Positions 41,488-51,238 of a stretch of DNA of 64,000 nucleotides are shown here, piece by piece. The position numbers and the translations under genes were made by a program. The DNA lies in NCBI GenBank assembly GCA_016845145.1, contig JAERTE010000123.1, forward strand, positions 22,397 to 86,396. Direction: 5' to 3'. A model generated the notes under the pieces. The model ran no database searches. It was not told where the DNA came from and saw nothing but the letters and a program-made list of their open reading frames with translations. Within the stretch, counting starts at the first letter, position 1; each line of letters opens with the position of its first letter. The stretch comes from Rhodospirillaceae bacterium. Its GTDB lineage: Bacteria; Pseudomonadota; Alphaproteobacteria; Rhodospirillales; Casp-alpha2.

Positions 41488-42357
41488 ATGGTCCAACCCA
41501 TTCGCAAGGCTGTTTTTCCGGTTGCCGGGCTCGGCACGCGTTTCCTGCCCGCCACCAAGGTGATGCCCAAGGAAATGTTGACGATCGTCGACAAGCCGTT
41601 GATCCAGTACGCGGTCGAAGAAGCGATGGAAGCTGGCATTGAGGAATTCGTGCTGGTCACGGGGCGCGGCAAGCACTTGATGGAAGATCACTTCGACCAC
41701 GCTTACGAACTGGAAGCGATCTTGACCGAGCGCGGCAAGGAAGCGGAGCTGGAGGCCGTGGAGCGCGTCGCGCCCGATCCGGGCAAGCTTTCCTACACCC
41801 GTCAGCGCCGGCCTTTGGGACTGGGGCATGCAGTATGGTGCGCCCGACAGTTCATTTCCGGCGACCCGTTTGCTGTGCTGCTGCCCGATGATTTGATCCA
41901 GGCCGCACCTGGCTGTTTAAAGCAGATGGTCGCGGCTTACGAAGAAGTGGGTGGCAACATTGTCGCCGTCGAAGACGTGCCGCGCGAACAGACAGACCGC
42001 TACGGCATTCTGGACGTCGCCGCCGATGACGGGCGGTTGGCTCGCGCGCAAGGGCTGGTAGAAAAACCCAAGCCGGCCGACGCGCCGTCAACGCTGTCGA
42101 TCATCGGCCGTTATATTTTGCAGCCCGAAGTATTTGAGCATCTGGATAAACACGAGACCGGCGCCGGCGGGGAAATTCAGCTCACCGACGCCATGGCTAA
42201 AACCATGGGTGACATTCCGTTCCACGGGTTGCGTTTTGAGGGGCGGCGGTTCGATTGTGGCACCAAGCTTGGGTTCGTCTCTGCCAACGTGGCCTTCGCC
42301 GCCGCGCGGGACGACCTCCGTGGCGATATCCGAGAGGTATTGAGCGATATAATCTAA
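41488..42357 (+). CDS. galU: UTP-glucose-1-phosphate uridylyltransferase
   Basis: 289 residues from ATG 41488 (MVQPIRKAVFPVAGLGTRFLPATKVMPKEMLTIVDKP), the classic GalU nucleotidyltransferase opening. QRRPLGLGHAVWCAR and FAVLLPDDLI follow, and the acceptor-side segment ends GRRFDCGTKLGFVSANVAF. It makes UDP-glucose from UTP and glucose-1-phosphate. AAAGGG precedes the start. It is the first of three sugar-nucleotide genes on the plus strand, and a hairpin separates it from ugd. Confidence 0.94.
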   Translation: MVQPIRKAVFPVAGLGTRFLPATKVMPKEMLTIVDKPLIQYAVEEAMEAGIEEFVLVTGRGKHLMEDHFDHAYELEAILTERGKEAELEAVERVAPDPGKLSYTRQRRPLGLGHAVWCARQFISGDPFAVLLPDDLIQAAPGCLKQMVAAYEEVGGNIVAVEDVPREQTDRYGILDVAADDGRLARAQGLVEKPKPADAPSTLSIIGRYILQPEVFEHLDKHETGAGGEIQLTDAMAKTMGDIPFHGLRFEGRRFDCGTKLGFVSANVAFAAARDDLRGDIREVLSDII

Positions 42358-42389
42358 AGGCCCCAAAGTTTCACCTCACACTGGGCCTT
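42357..42389 (+). other. Intercistronic hairpin between galU and ugd
   Basis: AAGGCCC pairs with GGGCCTT across a 19-base loop just after the galU stop. With no long T-run it may be an RNA stability element or weak attenuator. Confidence 0.45.
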
Positions 42390-42410
42390 GCTTCAGGAGA
42401 CCCTTGATCC

Positions 42411-43736
42411 ATGCGCATAGCCATGATTGGAACCGGATACGTCGGACTCGTTTCCGGAGCCTGTTTTTCCGAGTTCGGCGTCGATGTCGTTTGCGTCGAT
42501 AAGGACAAATCAAAAATCGACATGCTCGAAGCGGGCCGGATGCCCATTTTTGAGCCCGGGCTCGAAGATCTTGTGAAAAAGAACGTCGACGCCGGCCGGC
42601 TTAGCTTCACCACTGAACTTCCCGATGCGGTGGCCGGCGCCGATGCCGTATTCATCGCCGTCGGTACGCCGAGCCGACGGGGCGATGGTCACGCCGATCT
42701 TTCTTATGTTTATGGTGCCGCCGAGGAGATCGCCGCTGCGGTTCAGGGATATACCGTCGTTGTGACGAAATCGACGGTACCGGTTGGCACGGGCCGTGAG
42801 GTGGAACGCATCATTTCCAAAACTCGGCCAGATGCTGATTGCGACGTCGTGTCGAACCCCGAATTCCTGCGCGAAGGCTCGGCTATTGAAGATTTCATGC
42901 GACCGGATCGCGTGGTCATCGGCACCAAGAGCGAGCGCGCCCAAGAGTTGATGCGGGAGTTGTACCGGCCGCTTTATTTGTTCGAGACGCCGATGGTGTT
43001 TACGTCGCGCCAAACGTCTGAGCTGATCAAGTATGCCGCCAACACGTTCCTGGCGGCCAAGATCACCTTCATCAACGAGATCGCCGATTTGTGTGAGGTC
43101 GTTGATGCCGATGTGAGCGATGTCGCGCGTGGTATTGGCCTGGACGGACGCATTGGAGGCAAGTTTCTGCATCCGGGGCCGGGTTACGGTGGGTCGTGCT
43201 TTCCGAAAGACACATTGGCGTTGGTACGGACCGCTGAGGAAGTGGGCCGCCCATTGCGGATCATCGAGACGGTGGTCGACGTCAATGCGAAGCGTAAGCA
43301 CCAGATGGCGGAGAAGATTATTTCGGCCTGCGGAGGTGACGTGGCCGGAAAAACCATCGCTATTTTGGGCGTGACGTTCAAACCGAACACCGACGACATG
43401 CGCGATTCGCCCAGTCTTGAAATCGTTGCCGGCCTGCAGGCGGCAAGTGCTAGCGTCCGGGCCTTTGACCCGGAAGGCATGAGCGAGGCCAAAGAAATGA
43501 TGGATGGCGTGACTTGGTGCGAGGACGCCTATGACGCCATGACCGGCGCTGATGCCGTAGCGATTGTTACAGAGTGGAACCAGTTCCGCGCCTTGGACCT
43601 CGATCGGGTTAAGGAATTACTGAGCGAGCCGTTGATGGTCGACCTTCGCAATATCTACAACCCTGACGAAATGGCGCAAGCCGGGTTCCGCTACGTCAGC
43701 ATTGGCAGGCCTTCAACTGAAAGTACGTCTGCATGA
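42411..43736 (+). CDS. ugd: UDP-glucose 6-dehydrogenase
   Basis: 441 residues. The NAD motif GTGYVGLVSGACFSEFG starts at residue 7, TSRQTSELIKYAANTFLAAKI is the substrate helix, and the catalytic Cys lies in GPGYGGSCFPKDTLAL. It oxidises UDP-glucose to UDP-glucuronate with two NAD+, feeding acidic polysaccharide or lipid synthesis. Its stop overlaps the next gene's ATG by 4 bases. AGGAGA lies upstream of the ATG. Confidence 0.94.
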   Translation: MRIAMIGTGYVGLVSGACFSEFGVDVVCVDKDKSKIDMLEAGRMPIFEPGLEDLVKKNVDAGRLSFTTELPDAVAGADAVFIAVGTPSRRGDGHADLSYVYGAAEEIAAAVQGYTVVVTKSTVPVGTGREVERIISKTRPDADCDVVSNPEFLREGSAIEDFMRPDRVVIGTKSERAQELMRELYRPLYLFETPMVFTSRQTSELIKYAANTFLAAKITFINEIADLCEVVDADVSDVARGIGLDGRIGGKFLHPGPGYGGSCFPKDTLALVRTAEEVGRPLRIIETVVDVNAKRKHQMAEKIISACGGDVAGKTIAILGVTFKPNTDDMRDSPSLEIVAGLQAASASVRAFDPEGMSEAKEMMDGVTWCEDAYDAMTGADAVAIVTEWNQFRALDLDRVKELLSEPLMVDLRNIYNPDEMAQAGFRYVSIGRPSTESTSA

Positions 43737-45118
43737 GCGCGGGACGCAGCCTGCATCCGACAATATTACGCGAGTACGATATCCGCGGCATTGTCGGCGA
43801 CACGCTAAACCCGGAAGACGTGGCGGCAATTGCGCGTGCTTACGGGTCCATGCTGGTCGAGGCCGGCGGCAACCGAGTCGCACTTGGCTACGACGGCCGC
43901 CTACACTCGCCGGACCTGGAAGATGCGGCGAGCGAAGGATTGATGTCGTGTGGACTGACGGTATTGCGCGTCGGGCGCGGCCCGAGCCCGATGACGTACT
44001 TTGGCATTCATCATTTCGAGGCCGATGCCGGCATGATGATCACAGGCTCGCATAATCCGCCTGAATACAACGGTATTAAAATGACGTTCCAGGGAAGGGC
44101 GTTCTTTGGTGAAGATATTCAGCAATTGGGCCGCCGCGCCGAAGCCGGCGATTTCGTGACCGGCGAGGGGCGTGCTGAAACCCATGACATCCGCGATTTA
44201 TATGTTGCCCGGATGCTTCAGGATTATGCCGGAAACAAGCCCCTCAAAGTGGCGTGGGACCCTGCGAACGGTGCTGCAGGTGAGGTTACGGAACGCCTGG
44301 TTGCGCAATTGCCGGGAGAGCACTTCATCATCAATGGCGAAATCGACGGTACCTTTCCGAGCCATCACCCCGACCCGACGGTTGAGGCCAATCTGGACCA
44401 GTTGAAAGCCCTTGTTGCTGAGAAAGGGTGCGACTTAGGGGTCGGTTTTGATGGCGACGGAGACCGCATCGGCGTTGTCGATGGGCAGGGCAGGGTGTTA
44501 TGGGGTGACCAACTGCTGGTGATTTTGGCGCGCGATGTCTTGGCGGATCAACCGGGAGCAACGATCATTGCCGATGTTAAGGCCAGCCAGCTGTTCCAAG
44601 ATGAGATCAACCGGCTCGGCGGAAAGCCGTTGCTGTGGAAGACCGGCCATTCGCATTTGAAGAGTAAACTTGCTGAGACGGGCGCGCCCTTGGCGGGCGA
44701 GATGAGCGCGCATATCTTTTTCAAACATCGCTACTATGGCTACGACGACGCGATGTATAGCGCCATTCGATTGCTGTCGGTATTGGCCGGCGGTGAGGAA
44801 AGCCTTGCCGAAATCCGCGATTCCCTGCCGCCCTATATCAATACGCCGGAACTGCGTTTCGACTGCGCAGAAGACCGCAAATTCCAGGTCATCGAAGAGG
44901 TTCGCGACCGGTTGCAATCGATACCGGGGAGCCAAGTTAATGATATCGATGGCGTGCGCGTGGAGACCGATGACGGCTGGTGGCTGCTTCGTGCTTCCAA
45001 CACGCAAGCCGTACTCGTAGCCCGTTGCGAGTCGACGACCGATGACGGGCTTCAGCGCTTAAAAGCGGCGTTGGATGAACAGCTACGTGAAAGCGGAATT
45101 GAGCCGCCGGCTTTGTAG
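43733..45118 (+). CDS. Phosphomannomutase/phosphoglucomutase (AlgC/ManB type)
   Basis: 461 residues. The phosphoserine loop is MMITGSHNPPEYNGIKM, the metal loop GFDGDGDRIGVVD, and the C-terminal phosphate-binding loop LLRASNTQAVLVARCE. It interconverts mannose- or glucose-1- and 6-phosphates, supplying the UDP-glucose or GDP-mannose branch with the two genes before it. The ATG overlaps the ugd stop. Confidence 0.92.
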   Translation: MSAGRSLHPTILREYDIRGIVGDTLNPEDVAAIARAYGSMLVEAGGNRVALGYDGRLHSPDLEDAASEGLMSCGLTVLRVGRGPSPMTYFGIHHFEADAGMMITGSHNPPEYNGIKMTFQGRAFFGEDIQQLGRRAEAGDFVTGEGRAETHDIRDLYVARMLQDYAGNKPLKVAWDPANGAAGEVTERLVAQLPGEHFIINGEIDGTFPSHHPDPTVEANLDQLKALVAEKGCDLGVGFDGDGDRIGVVDGQGRVLWGDQLLVILARDVLADQPGATIIADVKASQLFQDEINRLGGKPLLWKTGHSHLKSKLAETGAPLAGEMSAHIFFKHRYYGYDDAMYSAIRLLSVLAGGEESLAEIRDSLPPYINTPELRFDCAEDRKFQVIEEVRDRLQSIPGSQVNDIDGVRVETDDGWWLLRASNTQAVLVARCESTTDDGLQRLKAALDEQLRESGIEPPAL

Positions 45119-45136
45119 TGAATAAGGCCTAGCGCC

Positions 45137-46357
45137 TCAGCGAATGTTCGAGGCCAACTGCACGCCCTTGACGCGCAGTTCCATGCAATCGCGTGAGCGC
45201 TTCTCCAAGGCCTTGCACGCCGCATAAGCCGTACGTTTGCCCAGCCCGTGAATACGTGCCCGATACAACGTTTTGCCGCGCCGTGTGCGCAGAGGCACCA
45301 CCTTGACAGTACCGGCGGCGAGGTAACGCTTCGCCATGTTTTGTGCATCGCTCGCTGATTTGTAGGCTTGGCGGTATTTCGCATATGCACCCACCTGCAC
45401 ACCCCAACTGCCTTGGGAGCGGGGCGTTTTGCGCGCGCTCTTCGATTGTGGCGCAGGTTTTTTCGGTGCCGCTTTTGCCATTACCTTAGATGGCGCGCGG
45501 CGGCCATCAATAATAGCGAAGCCTTTGTTGAGCAGTTTGGTCATGATGCGATTGCGTTGTTTCGAATCGCGCCCGCCAAACACCACGCCGATCAGCCGGG
45601 TTTTGCCTCGCCGCGCCGATGCCACCAGGTTGTAACCAGCGGCCCTGATATAGCCGGTCTTGATGCCATCAACACCGGCGTAGGTGGTCAGGAGCTTATT
45701 GTGGTTTTTGTGTTTGCGGCCGCCGTAGCGGAAATACTTGGTGCTGAAGTAGTGATAGAAACGTTGGTGACGCTCCTGCAGGGCGCGCGCTAAACGTGCC
45801 ATATCCCGCGCGGTGCTCATTTGCCCGCGGTTCGGCAGGCCCGACGCGTTGCGGAATGTTGTGCGGGTCATGTTCAGGCGCCGCGCCATGGCTGTCATCA
45901 TCATGGCGAAATCGCGTTCGCTCTTGCCCAGGTTCTCAGCCACCGTGGTGGCGACATCATTGGCTGATTTGGTGACCAGCGCGAGAATAGCGTTTTTGAC
46001 AGTGATCGTCTGGCCACGCTTTAGCCCTAAGCGCGATGCCGGCTGACGCGCTGCGCGCGAAGAAACCTTCAACTTGGTGTTGAGCGTCCATTTGCCCACG
46101 TCCAGCGCCTCAAACACCATGTAAAGGGTCATCATCTTGGTCAGCGAAGCGGGGTAATTGCGCGTATCAGCATTGGTAGCATGCAAAATGCGGCCGCTGT
46201 CAGCGTCGACGACAATGCTTGAGTAGCCAGCGTGCGCGGTTTTGGTAGGATTGGCGCCAATAAGAAATGTCATAAGAACAGCAAAAGCCAGGCAGCCTAA
46301 CCGGCGCAAACCCGCGTCCGCCGTGCGATTTCGATGTTGATCAGCCCTCAAGTCCAT
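45137..46357 (-). CDS. D-alanyl-D-alanine carboxypeptidase (PBP5/6 type) with SPOR domain
   Basis: 406 residues. Residues 1-43 form a signal peptide with a basic lead. The serine protease motifs are S71-L-T-K74, SAND near residue 135 and DGIKTG near 230. The C-terminal 80 residues (GSWGVQVGAYAKYRQAYKSASDAQNMAKRYL, then GLGKRTAYAACKAL) form a SPOR domain that binds denuded peptidoglycan at the septum. It trims pentapeptides. GAGGGG precedes the ATG. The usual C-terminal amphipathic anchor is replaced by the SPOR domain, a layout common in alphaproteobacteria. Confidence 0.93.
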   Translation of the reverse strand: MDLRADQHRNRTADAGLRRLGCLAFAVLMTFLIGANPTKTAHAGYSSIVVDADSGRILHATNADTRNYPASLTKMMTLYMVFEALDVGKWTLNTKLKVSSRAARQPASRLGLKRGQTITVKNAILALVTKSANDVATTVAENLGKSERDFAMMMTAMARRLNMTRTTFRNASGLPNRGQMSTARDMARLARALQERHQRFYHYFSTKYFRYGGRKHKNHNKLLTTYAGVDGIKTGYIRAAGYNLVASARRGKTRLIGVVFGGRDSKQRNRIMTKLLNKGFAIIDGRRAPSKVMAKAAPKKPAPQSKSARKTPRSQGSWGVQVGAYAKYRQAYKSASDAQNMAKRYLAAGTVKVVPLRTRRGKTLYRARIHGLGKRTAYAACKALEKRSRDCMELRVKGVQLASNIR

Positions 46358-46746
46358 GTCCCCTCATAGCGCGCCGGCTTCATGGTGGCCGGAATTAAAA
46401 CATGAATTGCGACTCGCGTCTTCACAAATTTCGCAACCGAATCAAATACTTGATAGCGCGGCCACGATGAAAAAACCGTTAACCACCAAACCGGGCCAGA
46501 AAAGGTCGCCGAAAAGACATGGAAAGATGCTTTAATGATGCGTCGCACACAAAAATCAAATGATTTGACCAATTAATCAGCCGATATCTTGTTATAGATT
46601 GAAAAACAAAGATAAAAAATTTGCTGCAATGCACAATAATTTATTGACGAGGAGAAAAAACGGGCTATATTTGCAGCATCAATGTTGCGTCGCAGCATAA
46701 GAATTCAAACACCCCGCCCCCCGGGGTATCGATATGGAGATATGAA
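46358..46746. promoter_or_regulatory. Divergent 389-base region upstream of phasin and carboxypeptidase genes
   Basis: The half next to the phasin gene is AT-rich (a run from about 46570 to 46670), with TATAGATTG-type and TATATTTG hexamers that could serve as -10 elements. No gene fits the stretch. A PhaR-like box and GCAGCAT repeats are annotated or described separately. Confidence 0.5.
46624..46634 (+). promoter_or_regulatory. Candidate PhaR-type operator upstream of the phasin gene
   Basis: CTGCAATGCAC is one base from the CTGC-N3-GCAG pattern reported for PhaR of Rhodobacter and Paracoccus. TTGCAGCATC (46671-46680) and CGCAGCATAA (46691-46700) add related half-sites between the AT-rich tract and the ATG. 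PhaR would release the site when polyhydroxybutyrate accumulates. Confidence 0.4.
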
Positions 46747-47298
46747 ATGACCGCCACTAAAAAAGCCGCGCCGAAAGCCGCTGCAAAAGCCACTGAATCC
46801 GTGGAAGCAGCCGTCGCAGCCGGCAAAGAAACCGTCGAAACCGTCGTCAAGGCCAGCACCGAAGCTGCCACCAAGGGCGTCGAAAAAGCCGTAGCCGTCA
46901 GCCAAGAGCAGGTTGCAGCCGCCGTTAAGGCCGGTTCTGAAGCCTTCAAAAACTACGAAGACGTAATCGCCTTCGGCAAAGACAACGTCGACGCCGTTGT
47001 TCAGGCCAACGCACTGTTCGTTAAGGGCGTGCAGGACCTGAACCAGCAGATCTTCGCCATCGCCCAGGCGACTTTGGAAGAAAATGCCGCTGTCACAAAG
47101 AAAGTTTTCGGCTGCACGAACGTCCAAGACGCCGTTGCCATTCAGAACGACCTGGTGAAAGCCAACTACGAAAAGGCCGTTTCCGAGAGCCGTAAAATTA
47201 CCGACTTGACGGTGAAATTGGCCGAAGAAGCTTCCGCGCCGATCACCAAGCGCGTCAACCTGACGGTTGAGAAATTCACCAAAGAGCTTGCTGCCTAA
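46747..47298 (+). CDS. Phasin family protein
   Basis: 183 residues, Ala/Lys-rich and almost entirely helical. After a basic N-terminal Ala/Lys run, the core AFKNYEDVIAFGKDNVDAVVQANALFVKGVQDLNQQIFAIAQATLEENAAVTKKVFGCTNVQDAVAIQND fits the TIGR01841-type phasin domain. Phasins coat polyhydroxyalkanoate granules. GGAG lies before the ATG and a terminator follows. Strong AT-rich promoter region, consistent with high expression. Confidence 0.9.
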   Translation: MTATKKAAPKAAAKATESVEAAVAAGKETVETVVKASTEAATKGVEKAVAVSQEQVAAAVKAGSEAFKNYEDVIAFGKDNVDAVVQANALFVKGVQDLNQQIFAIAQATLEENAAVTKKVFGCTNVQDAVAIQNDLVKANYEKAVSESRKITDLTVKLAEEASAPITKRVNLTVEKFTKELAA

Positions 47299-47337
47299 CC
47301 TTCTATCCCCCCCCAAACGGATTGGGCAGTTAGATAG

Positions 47338-47378
47338 AACGCCCAGTGGGTCCTCCCCCCGCTGGGCGTTTGTCTTTT
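47338..47378 (+). terminator. Rho-independent terminator after the phasin gene
   Basis: AACGCCCAG pairs with CTGGGCGTT across a GC-rich loop, followed by TGTCTTTT. The adjoining next gene starts about 30 bases later, so it probably separates two transcription units. Confidence 0.85.
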
Positions 47379-47406
47379 GGCGCCGTTTCGGCCAACGTCA
47401 GGCATT

Positions 47407-48402
47407 GTGATACGCTTGAGCCTGACCTGTTGGAACTATGATCGCGTGCAGCCATTGCTGGACGGCCGGGTAACGATTCCTGGCATCGAGCTTGATTGCC
47501 ACGTCCAATATCCAACCCAAACCTTCGCCCGCGCCTTCACCGAAGCCCCCGCAGATATCTCAGAGCTTTCTGCGTCCAGCTATGCCATGCAGGTGGCACG
47601 AGGAGGAGAACAGGGAGGTTGCGCCTATGTGGCGGTGCCGGCTTTTGTGTCACGCGCCTTCCGCCATGGCGGATTCTACGTTCGCACCGACGCGGGTATT
47701 GCCACGCCGAAGGACCTGGAAGGCAAGCTTGTCGGCGTGCCCGAATACCAGATGACCATGGCGTTATGGGCGCGCGGCCTATTGGCTGACGATTTCGGCG
47801 TAAACCCTGACAAGCTTCGATATCGGACCGGCGGTACCAACGAGGCCGGTCGCAAGGAACGCCTGGCGCTGCACCTGCCGGCCCACATGGACGTTGAACC
47901 GATCCCCGAAGACAAGACGCTGAACGAGCTGTTGCTATCGGGAGACATCGATGCCGTGATCGCACCCAGTCCGCCTACAGCATTTATCCAGGGGCACCCT
48001 AACGTGACGCGGTTGTTCGATGACCCGAAGGCCGCTGAACGCGACTATTTCCGGCGCACCGGAATTTTTCCGATTATGCACATGATCGGCATTCGTCGCA
48101 GCATGGTCGACGCGCATCCTGGATTGGCGCGTTCTGTCTATGATGCGTTTTGCGATTCCCGCCGTATCGCCATGGAAGACCTGCAGGCCACGGCCACGGC
48201 ATCGGCGAACCGTATCCATCTGCCATGGCTGGCGTCCGAGTGGGAGGAGACGCGCGCGTTGATGGGAGATGATTTCTGGCCATACGGCGTGGCATCGAAC
48301 AAGGCCGATTTAGACGCACTTTGCCGCTATTCCCACGCCCAGCACCTCGCACCCTCGGAAATACGGCCCGATCAACTGTTTCATCCAGAAACGCTCGATT
48401 AG
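47407..48402 (+). CDS. Substrate-binding-fold / 4,5-dihydroxyphthalate decarboxylase-like protein
   Basis: 331 residues from GTG 47407 (MIRLSLTCWNYDRVQPLLDGRV). It has the NMT1-like two-lobe fold: FARAFTEAPADISELSASSYAMQVARGGEQG, then KDLEGKLVGVPEYQMTMALWARGLL and ELLLSGDIDAVIAPSPP. This set is often annotated 4,5-dihydroxyphthalate decarboxylase. No signal peptide is seen, so it may be a cytoplasmic enzyme rather than an ABC binding protein. The frame is open to 47377. No phthalate genes are near. Confidence 0.8.
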   Translation: MIRLSLTCWNYDRVQPLLDGRVTIPGIELDCHVQYPTQTFARAFTEAPADISELSASSYAMQVARGGEQGGCAYVAVPAFVSRAFRHGGFYVRTDAGIATPKDLEGKLVGVPEYQMTMALWARGLLADDFGVNPDKLRYRTGGTNEAGRKERLALHLPAHMDVEPIPEDKTLNELLLSGDIDAVIAPSPPTAFIQGHPNVTRLFDDPKAAERDYFRRTGIFPIMHMIGIRRSMVDAHPGLARSVYDAFCDSRRIAMEDLQATATASANRIHLPWLASEWEETRALMGDDFWPYGVASNKADLDALCRYSHAQHLAPSEIRPDQLFHPETLD

Positions 48403-48523
48403 GGCGAAATAGGCGCAATTTCTGCTTCTTGTCGGGAAATCCGCGCTTGGGGGTTTTGCGTGAGCCCAAACATCCCATATTATAGAAGATGCGAATTTGG
48501 CATGACGACGAGAACGGAGAACC

Positions 48524-48907
48524 ATGAGCGGCCCCGAAAACCCACCCAAGCCCCCGGCGCGGATCGATGACGGTGACGACGGAGACGGCGGCACCAACAC
48601 CGGCGTTGCCCTGAAGACACGGCCCAAGACCAAGCGCCCGTCCATGTACAAGGTGCTGATGCTCAATGACGACTACACGCCGATGGAGTTCGTTGTCTAT
48701 GTGCTGCAACGGTTCTTCGGCATGACGGGGGACCGCGCGACGCAGATCATGCTGCATGTTCACCAACGCGGTGTCGGCATCTGTGGTGTCTACACCTACG
48801 AAGTCGCCGAAACCAAAGTCACGCAAGTGATGGACTTGGCCAAAGAGAACCAGCATCCCCTGCAATGCACCATCGAGAAAGATGGTAGCGACAACGAGGA
48901 GAACTGA
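48524..48907 (+). CDS. clpS: ATP-dependent Clp protease adaptor ClpS
   Basis: 127 residues with a 40-residue unstructured N-terminal extension, then the ClpS core: [26 protein letters not shown] and [23 protein letters not shown]. ClpS delivers N-degron substrates (N-end rule) to ClpAP. GGAG precedes the ATG. It lies 2 bases before clpA, the usual arrangement. Confidence 0.95.
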   Translation: MSGPENPPKPPARIDDGDDGDGGTNTGVALKTRPKTKRPSMYKVLMLNDDYTPMEFVVYVLQRFFGMTGDRATQIMLHVHQRGVGICGVYTYEVAETKVTQVMDLAKENQHPLQCTIEKDGSDNEEN

Positions 48908-48909
48908 AC

Positions 48910-51219
48910 GTGCTATCTCGGAATCTCGAACACACGCTGCACCGGGCCCTGTCTTTGGCCACCGAGCGCCACCACGAATTCGCCACGTTGGAGCATCTGT
49001 TATTGGCGTTGGTGGAAGACCAGGACGCGCAATCGGTGATGAAGGCCTGTGGCGTCGATATTGAGCGCCTGAGCGAAGATGTCACTGGTTTCCTTGATAC
49101 CGAATTGGACGACCTGCGCTCGCCGCAGGATATCGAGCCCAAACCGACGGCGGGTTTCCAGCGCGTCATCCAGCGCGCCGTGATCCACGTGCAGTCATCG
49201 GGCCGTGAAGAAGTGACCGGCGCCAATGTTTTGGTGGCGGTGTTTTCTGAGCGCGAATCACACGCTGTCTACTTCCTGCAACTGCAGGAAATGTCGCGTC
49301 TCGACGCGGTCAACTATATCTCGCACGGCATCGCCAAGGTCGCGGGCGAGGAGCGCGCACGCACGGTGCATGGCGCCGACGAGGATGCCGACGAGGAAAA
49401 AATCGTGCGCAAAGGCGAGGATGCGCTCGAAGCCTACTGCGTCAACTTGAATGAGAAAGCCGCTGAAGGCCGCATCGATCCGCTGATCGGCCGCCAGGGC
49501 GAAATTGACCGGACCATCCAGGTCCTTTGCCGACGCAACAAGAACAACCCGCTTTATGTGGGCGACCCGGGGGTCGGCAAGACGGCGCTGGCCGAAGGTC
49601 TGGCCAAGCGCATCGTCGAGGGTGACGTGCCGGAAGTGTTGGAAGATGCCGTGATTTACGCCCTCGATATGGGCGCGTTGCTGGCCGGTACGCGTTACCG
49701 CGGTGATTTCGAGGAAAGGCTGAAAAACGTCATGACCGAGCTCGAGAACCTGCCACATGCGGTTCTGTTTATCGATGAAATCCACACCGTCATCGGCGCC
49801 GGCGCCACGTCGGGTGGCTCCATGGATGCATCGAATATCCTCAAACCGGCTCTGCAATCGGGCGCGCTTCGCTGCATGGGATCGACTACCTACAAGGAAT
49901 ACCGGGGCTACTTCGAGAAGGACCGCGCGCTGGTGCGGCGCTTCCAGAAGATCGATGTTTATGAGCCCTCCATCGATGACACGGTGAAGATTCTCAAAGG
50001 TCTCAAGCCCTATTACGAAGAGCACCACAAGGTGCGCTATACCAACGATTCGCTGAAGACGGCGGTGGAGTTGGCGGCGCGCTACATTACCGACCGCAAA
50101 CTGCCCGATAAGGCGCTCGACGTCATCGACGAGGTCGGTGCATCGCGTATGCTGTTGCCCGAACACAAACGCAAGAAGACCGTATCCGTTCGCGATGTCG
50201 AGGATGTGGTGGCGATGATCGCCCGCATCCCGCCGAAAAGTGTATCGCGCGATGACCGCGCCGCGCTTGCCAGCCTGGAGCGCGATCTGAAAACAGTCGT
50301 CTTTGGCCAGGACAAGGCTATCAGTTCATTGGCCAGCGCCATCAAGCTGGCGCGTGCCGGCCTGCGTGAGCCAGAGAAGCCCGTCGGCAGCTATCTGTTT
50401 TCAGGGCCCACGGGCGTCGGCAAAACCGAGGTCGCCAAGCAACTGGCGCACATTCTGGGCGTCGAGCTCGTGCGCTTCGACATGTCGGAATACATGGAGC
50501 GCCATTCCGTATCGCGCCTGATCGGTGCGCCGCCGGGTTATGTGGGCTTCGACCAGGGCGGCATGCTGACCGACGCGATTGATCACCAGCCGCATTCGGT
50601 TTTGCTCCTCGATGAAATCGAGAAGGCGCACCCGGACCTGTTCAACATTCTGTTGCAGGTGATGGACCACGGCAAGCTGACCGATCACAACGGCAAGTCC
50701 ATTGATTTCCGCAACGTGATCTTGATCATGACCACCAACGCCGGCGCGTCGGACATGGCCAAGCCGCCCATCGGGTTTGAGCGCGAGGTGCGTGTCGGCG
50801 AAGACATGGAGGCTGTGGAAAAATTGTTCACGCCGGAATTCCGCAACCGTTTGGATTCCGTGATCCCGTTTGCCTCGCTGCCGCCGGAAGTGGTGGCCAA
50901 GGTGGTCGATAAGTTCATCATTGAGCTGGAAACCCAGTTGGACGACCGCGGTGTGATGATCGAGCTTACCGACGGAGCGCGCGAATGGCTGGCCAAGAAG
51001 GGCTACGACCAGAAATTCGGCGCCCGGCCGCTGGCCCGCGTGATCCAGGAAAAGATCAAGAAGGGCCTAGCCGAGGAATTGTTGTTCGGCAAGCTGGCCA
51101 AGGGCGGTGTCGTGGTGGTCAAGGTCGAGGACGGCAAGATTGTCTTCGATTACCCCGAAGGCACCAACGTGCCGGTGAAGCGAAAGCCCGGCAAGGTTCC
51201 GGCGCTCGTGGAGAAGTAA
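48910..51219 (+). CDS. clpA: ATP-dependent Clp protease ATP-binding subunit ClpA
   Basis: 769 residues, a two-AAA+ Clp/Hsp100 unfoldase. The N-domain (residues 1-145) begins MLSRNLEHTLHRALSLATERHHEFATLEHLL. Walker A of the first AAA+ is GDPGVGKTAL, with DEIHTVIGAG; the second is GPTGVGKTEV, with LLLDEIEKAHPDLFNILLQVMD. It starts at GTG 48910. It feeds substrates to ClpP. No ClpP gene is adjacent. Confidence 0.95.
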   Translation: MLSRNLEHTLHRALSLATERHHEFATLEHLLLALVEDQDAQSVMKACGVDIERLSEDVTGFLDTELDDLRSPQDIEPKPTAGFQRVIQRAVIHVQSSGREEVTGANVLVAVFSERESHAVYFLQLQEMSRLDAVNYISHGIAKVAGEERARTVHGADEDADEEKIVRKGEDALEAYCVNLNEKAAEGRIDPLIGRQGEIDRTIQVLCRRNKNNPLYVGDPGVGKTALAEGLAKRIVEGDVPEVLEDAVIYALDMGALLAGTRYRGDFEERLKNVMTELENLPHAVLFIDEIHTVIGAGATSGGSMDASNILKPALQSGALRCMGSTTYKEYRGYFEKDRALVRRFQKIDVYEPSIDDTVKILKGLKPYYEEHHKVRYTNDSLKTAVELAARYITDRKLPDKALDVIDEVGASRMLLPEHKRKKTVSVRDVEDVVAMIARIPPKSVSRDDRAALASLERDLKTVVFGQDKAISSLASAIKLARAGLREPEKPVGSYLFSGPTGVGKTEVAKQLAHILGVELVRFDMSEYMERHSVSRLIGAPPGYVGFDQGGMLTDAIDHQPHSVLLLDEIEKAHPDLFNILLQVMDHGKLTDHNGKSIDFRNVILIMTTNAGASDMAKPPIGFEREVRVGEDMEAVEKLFTPEFRNRLDSVIPFASLPPEVVAKVVDKFIIELETQLDDRGVMIELTDGAREWLAKKGYDQKFGARPLARVIQEKIKKGLAEELLFGKLAKGGVVVVKVEDGKIVFDYPEGTNVPVKRKPGKVPALVEK

Positions 51220-51238
51220 AACACGTAAGGAGCGGTTG

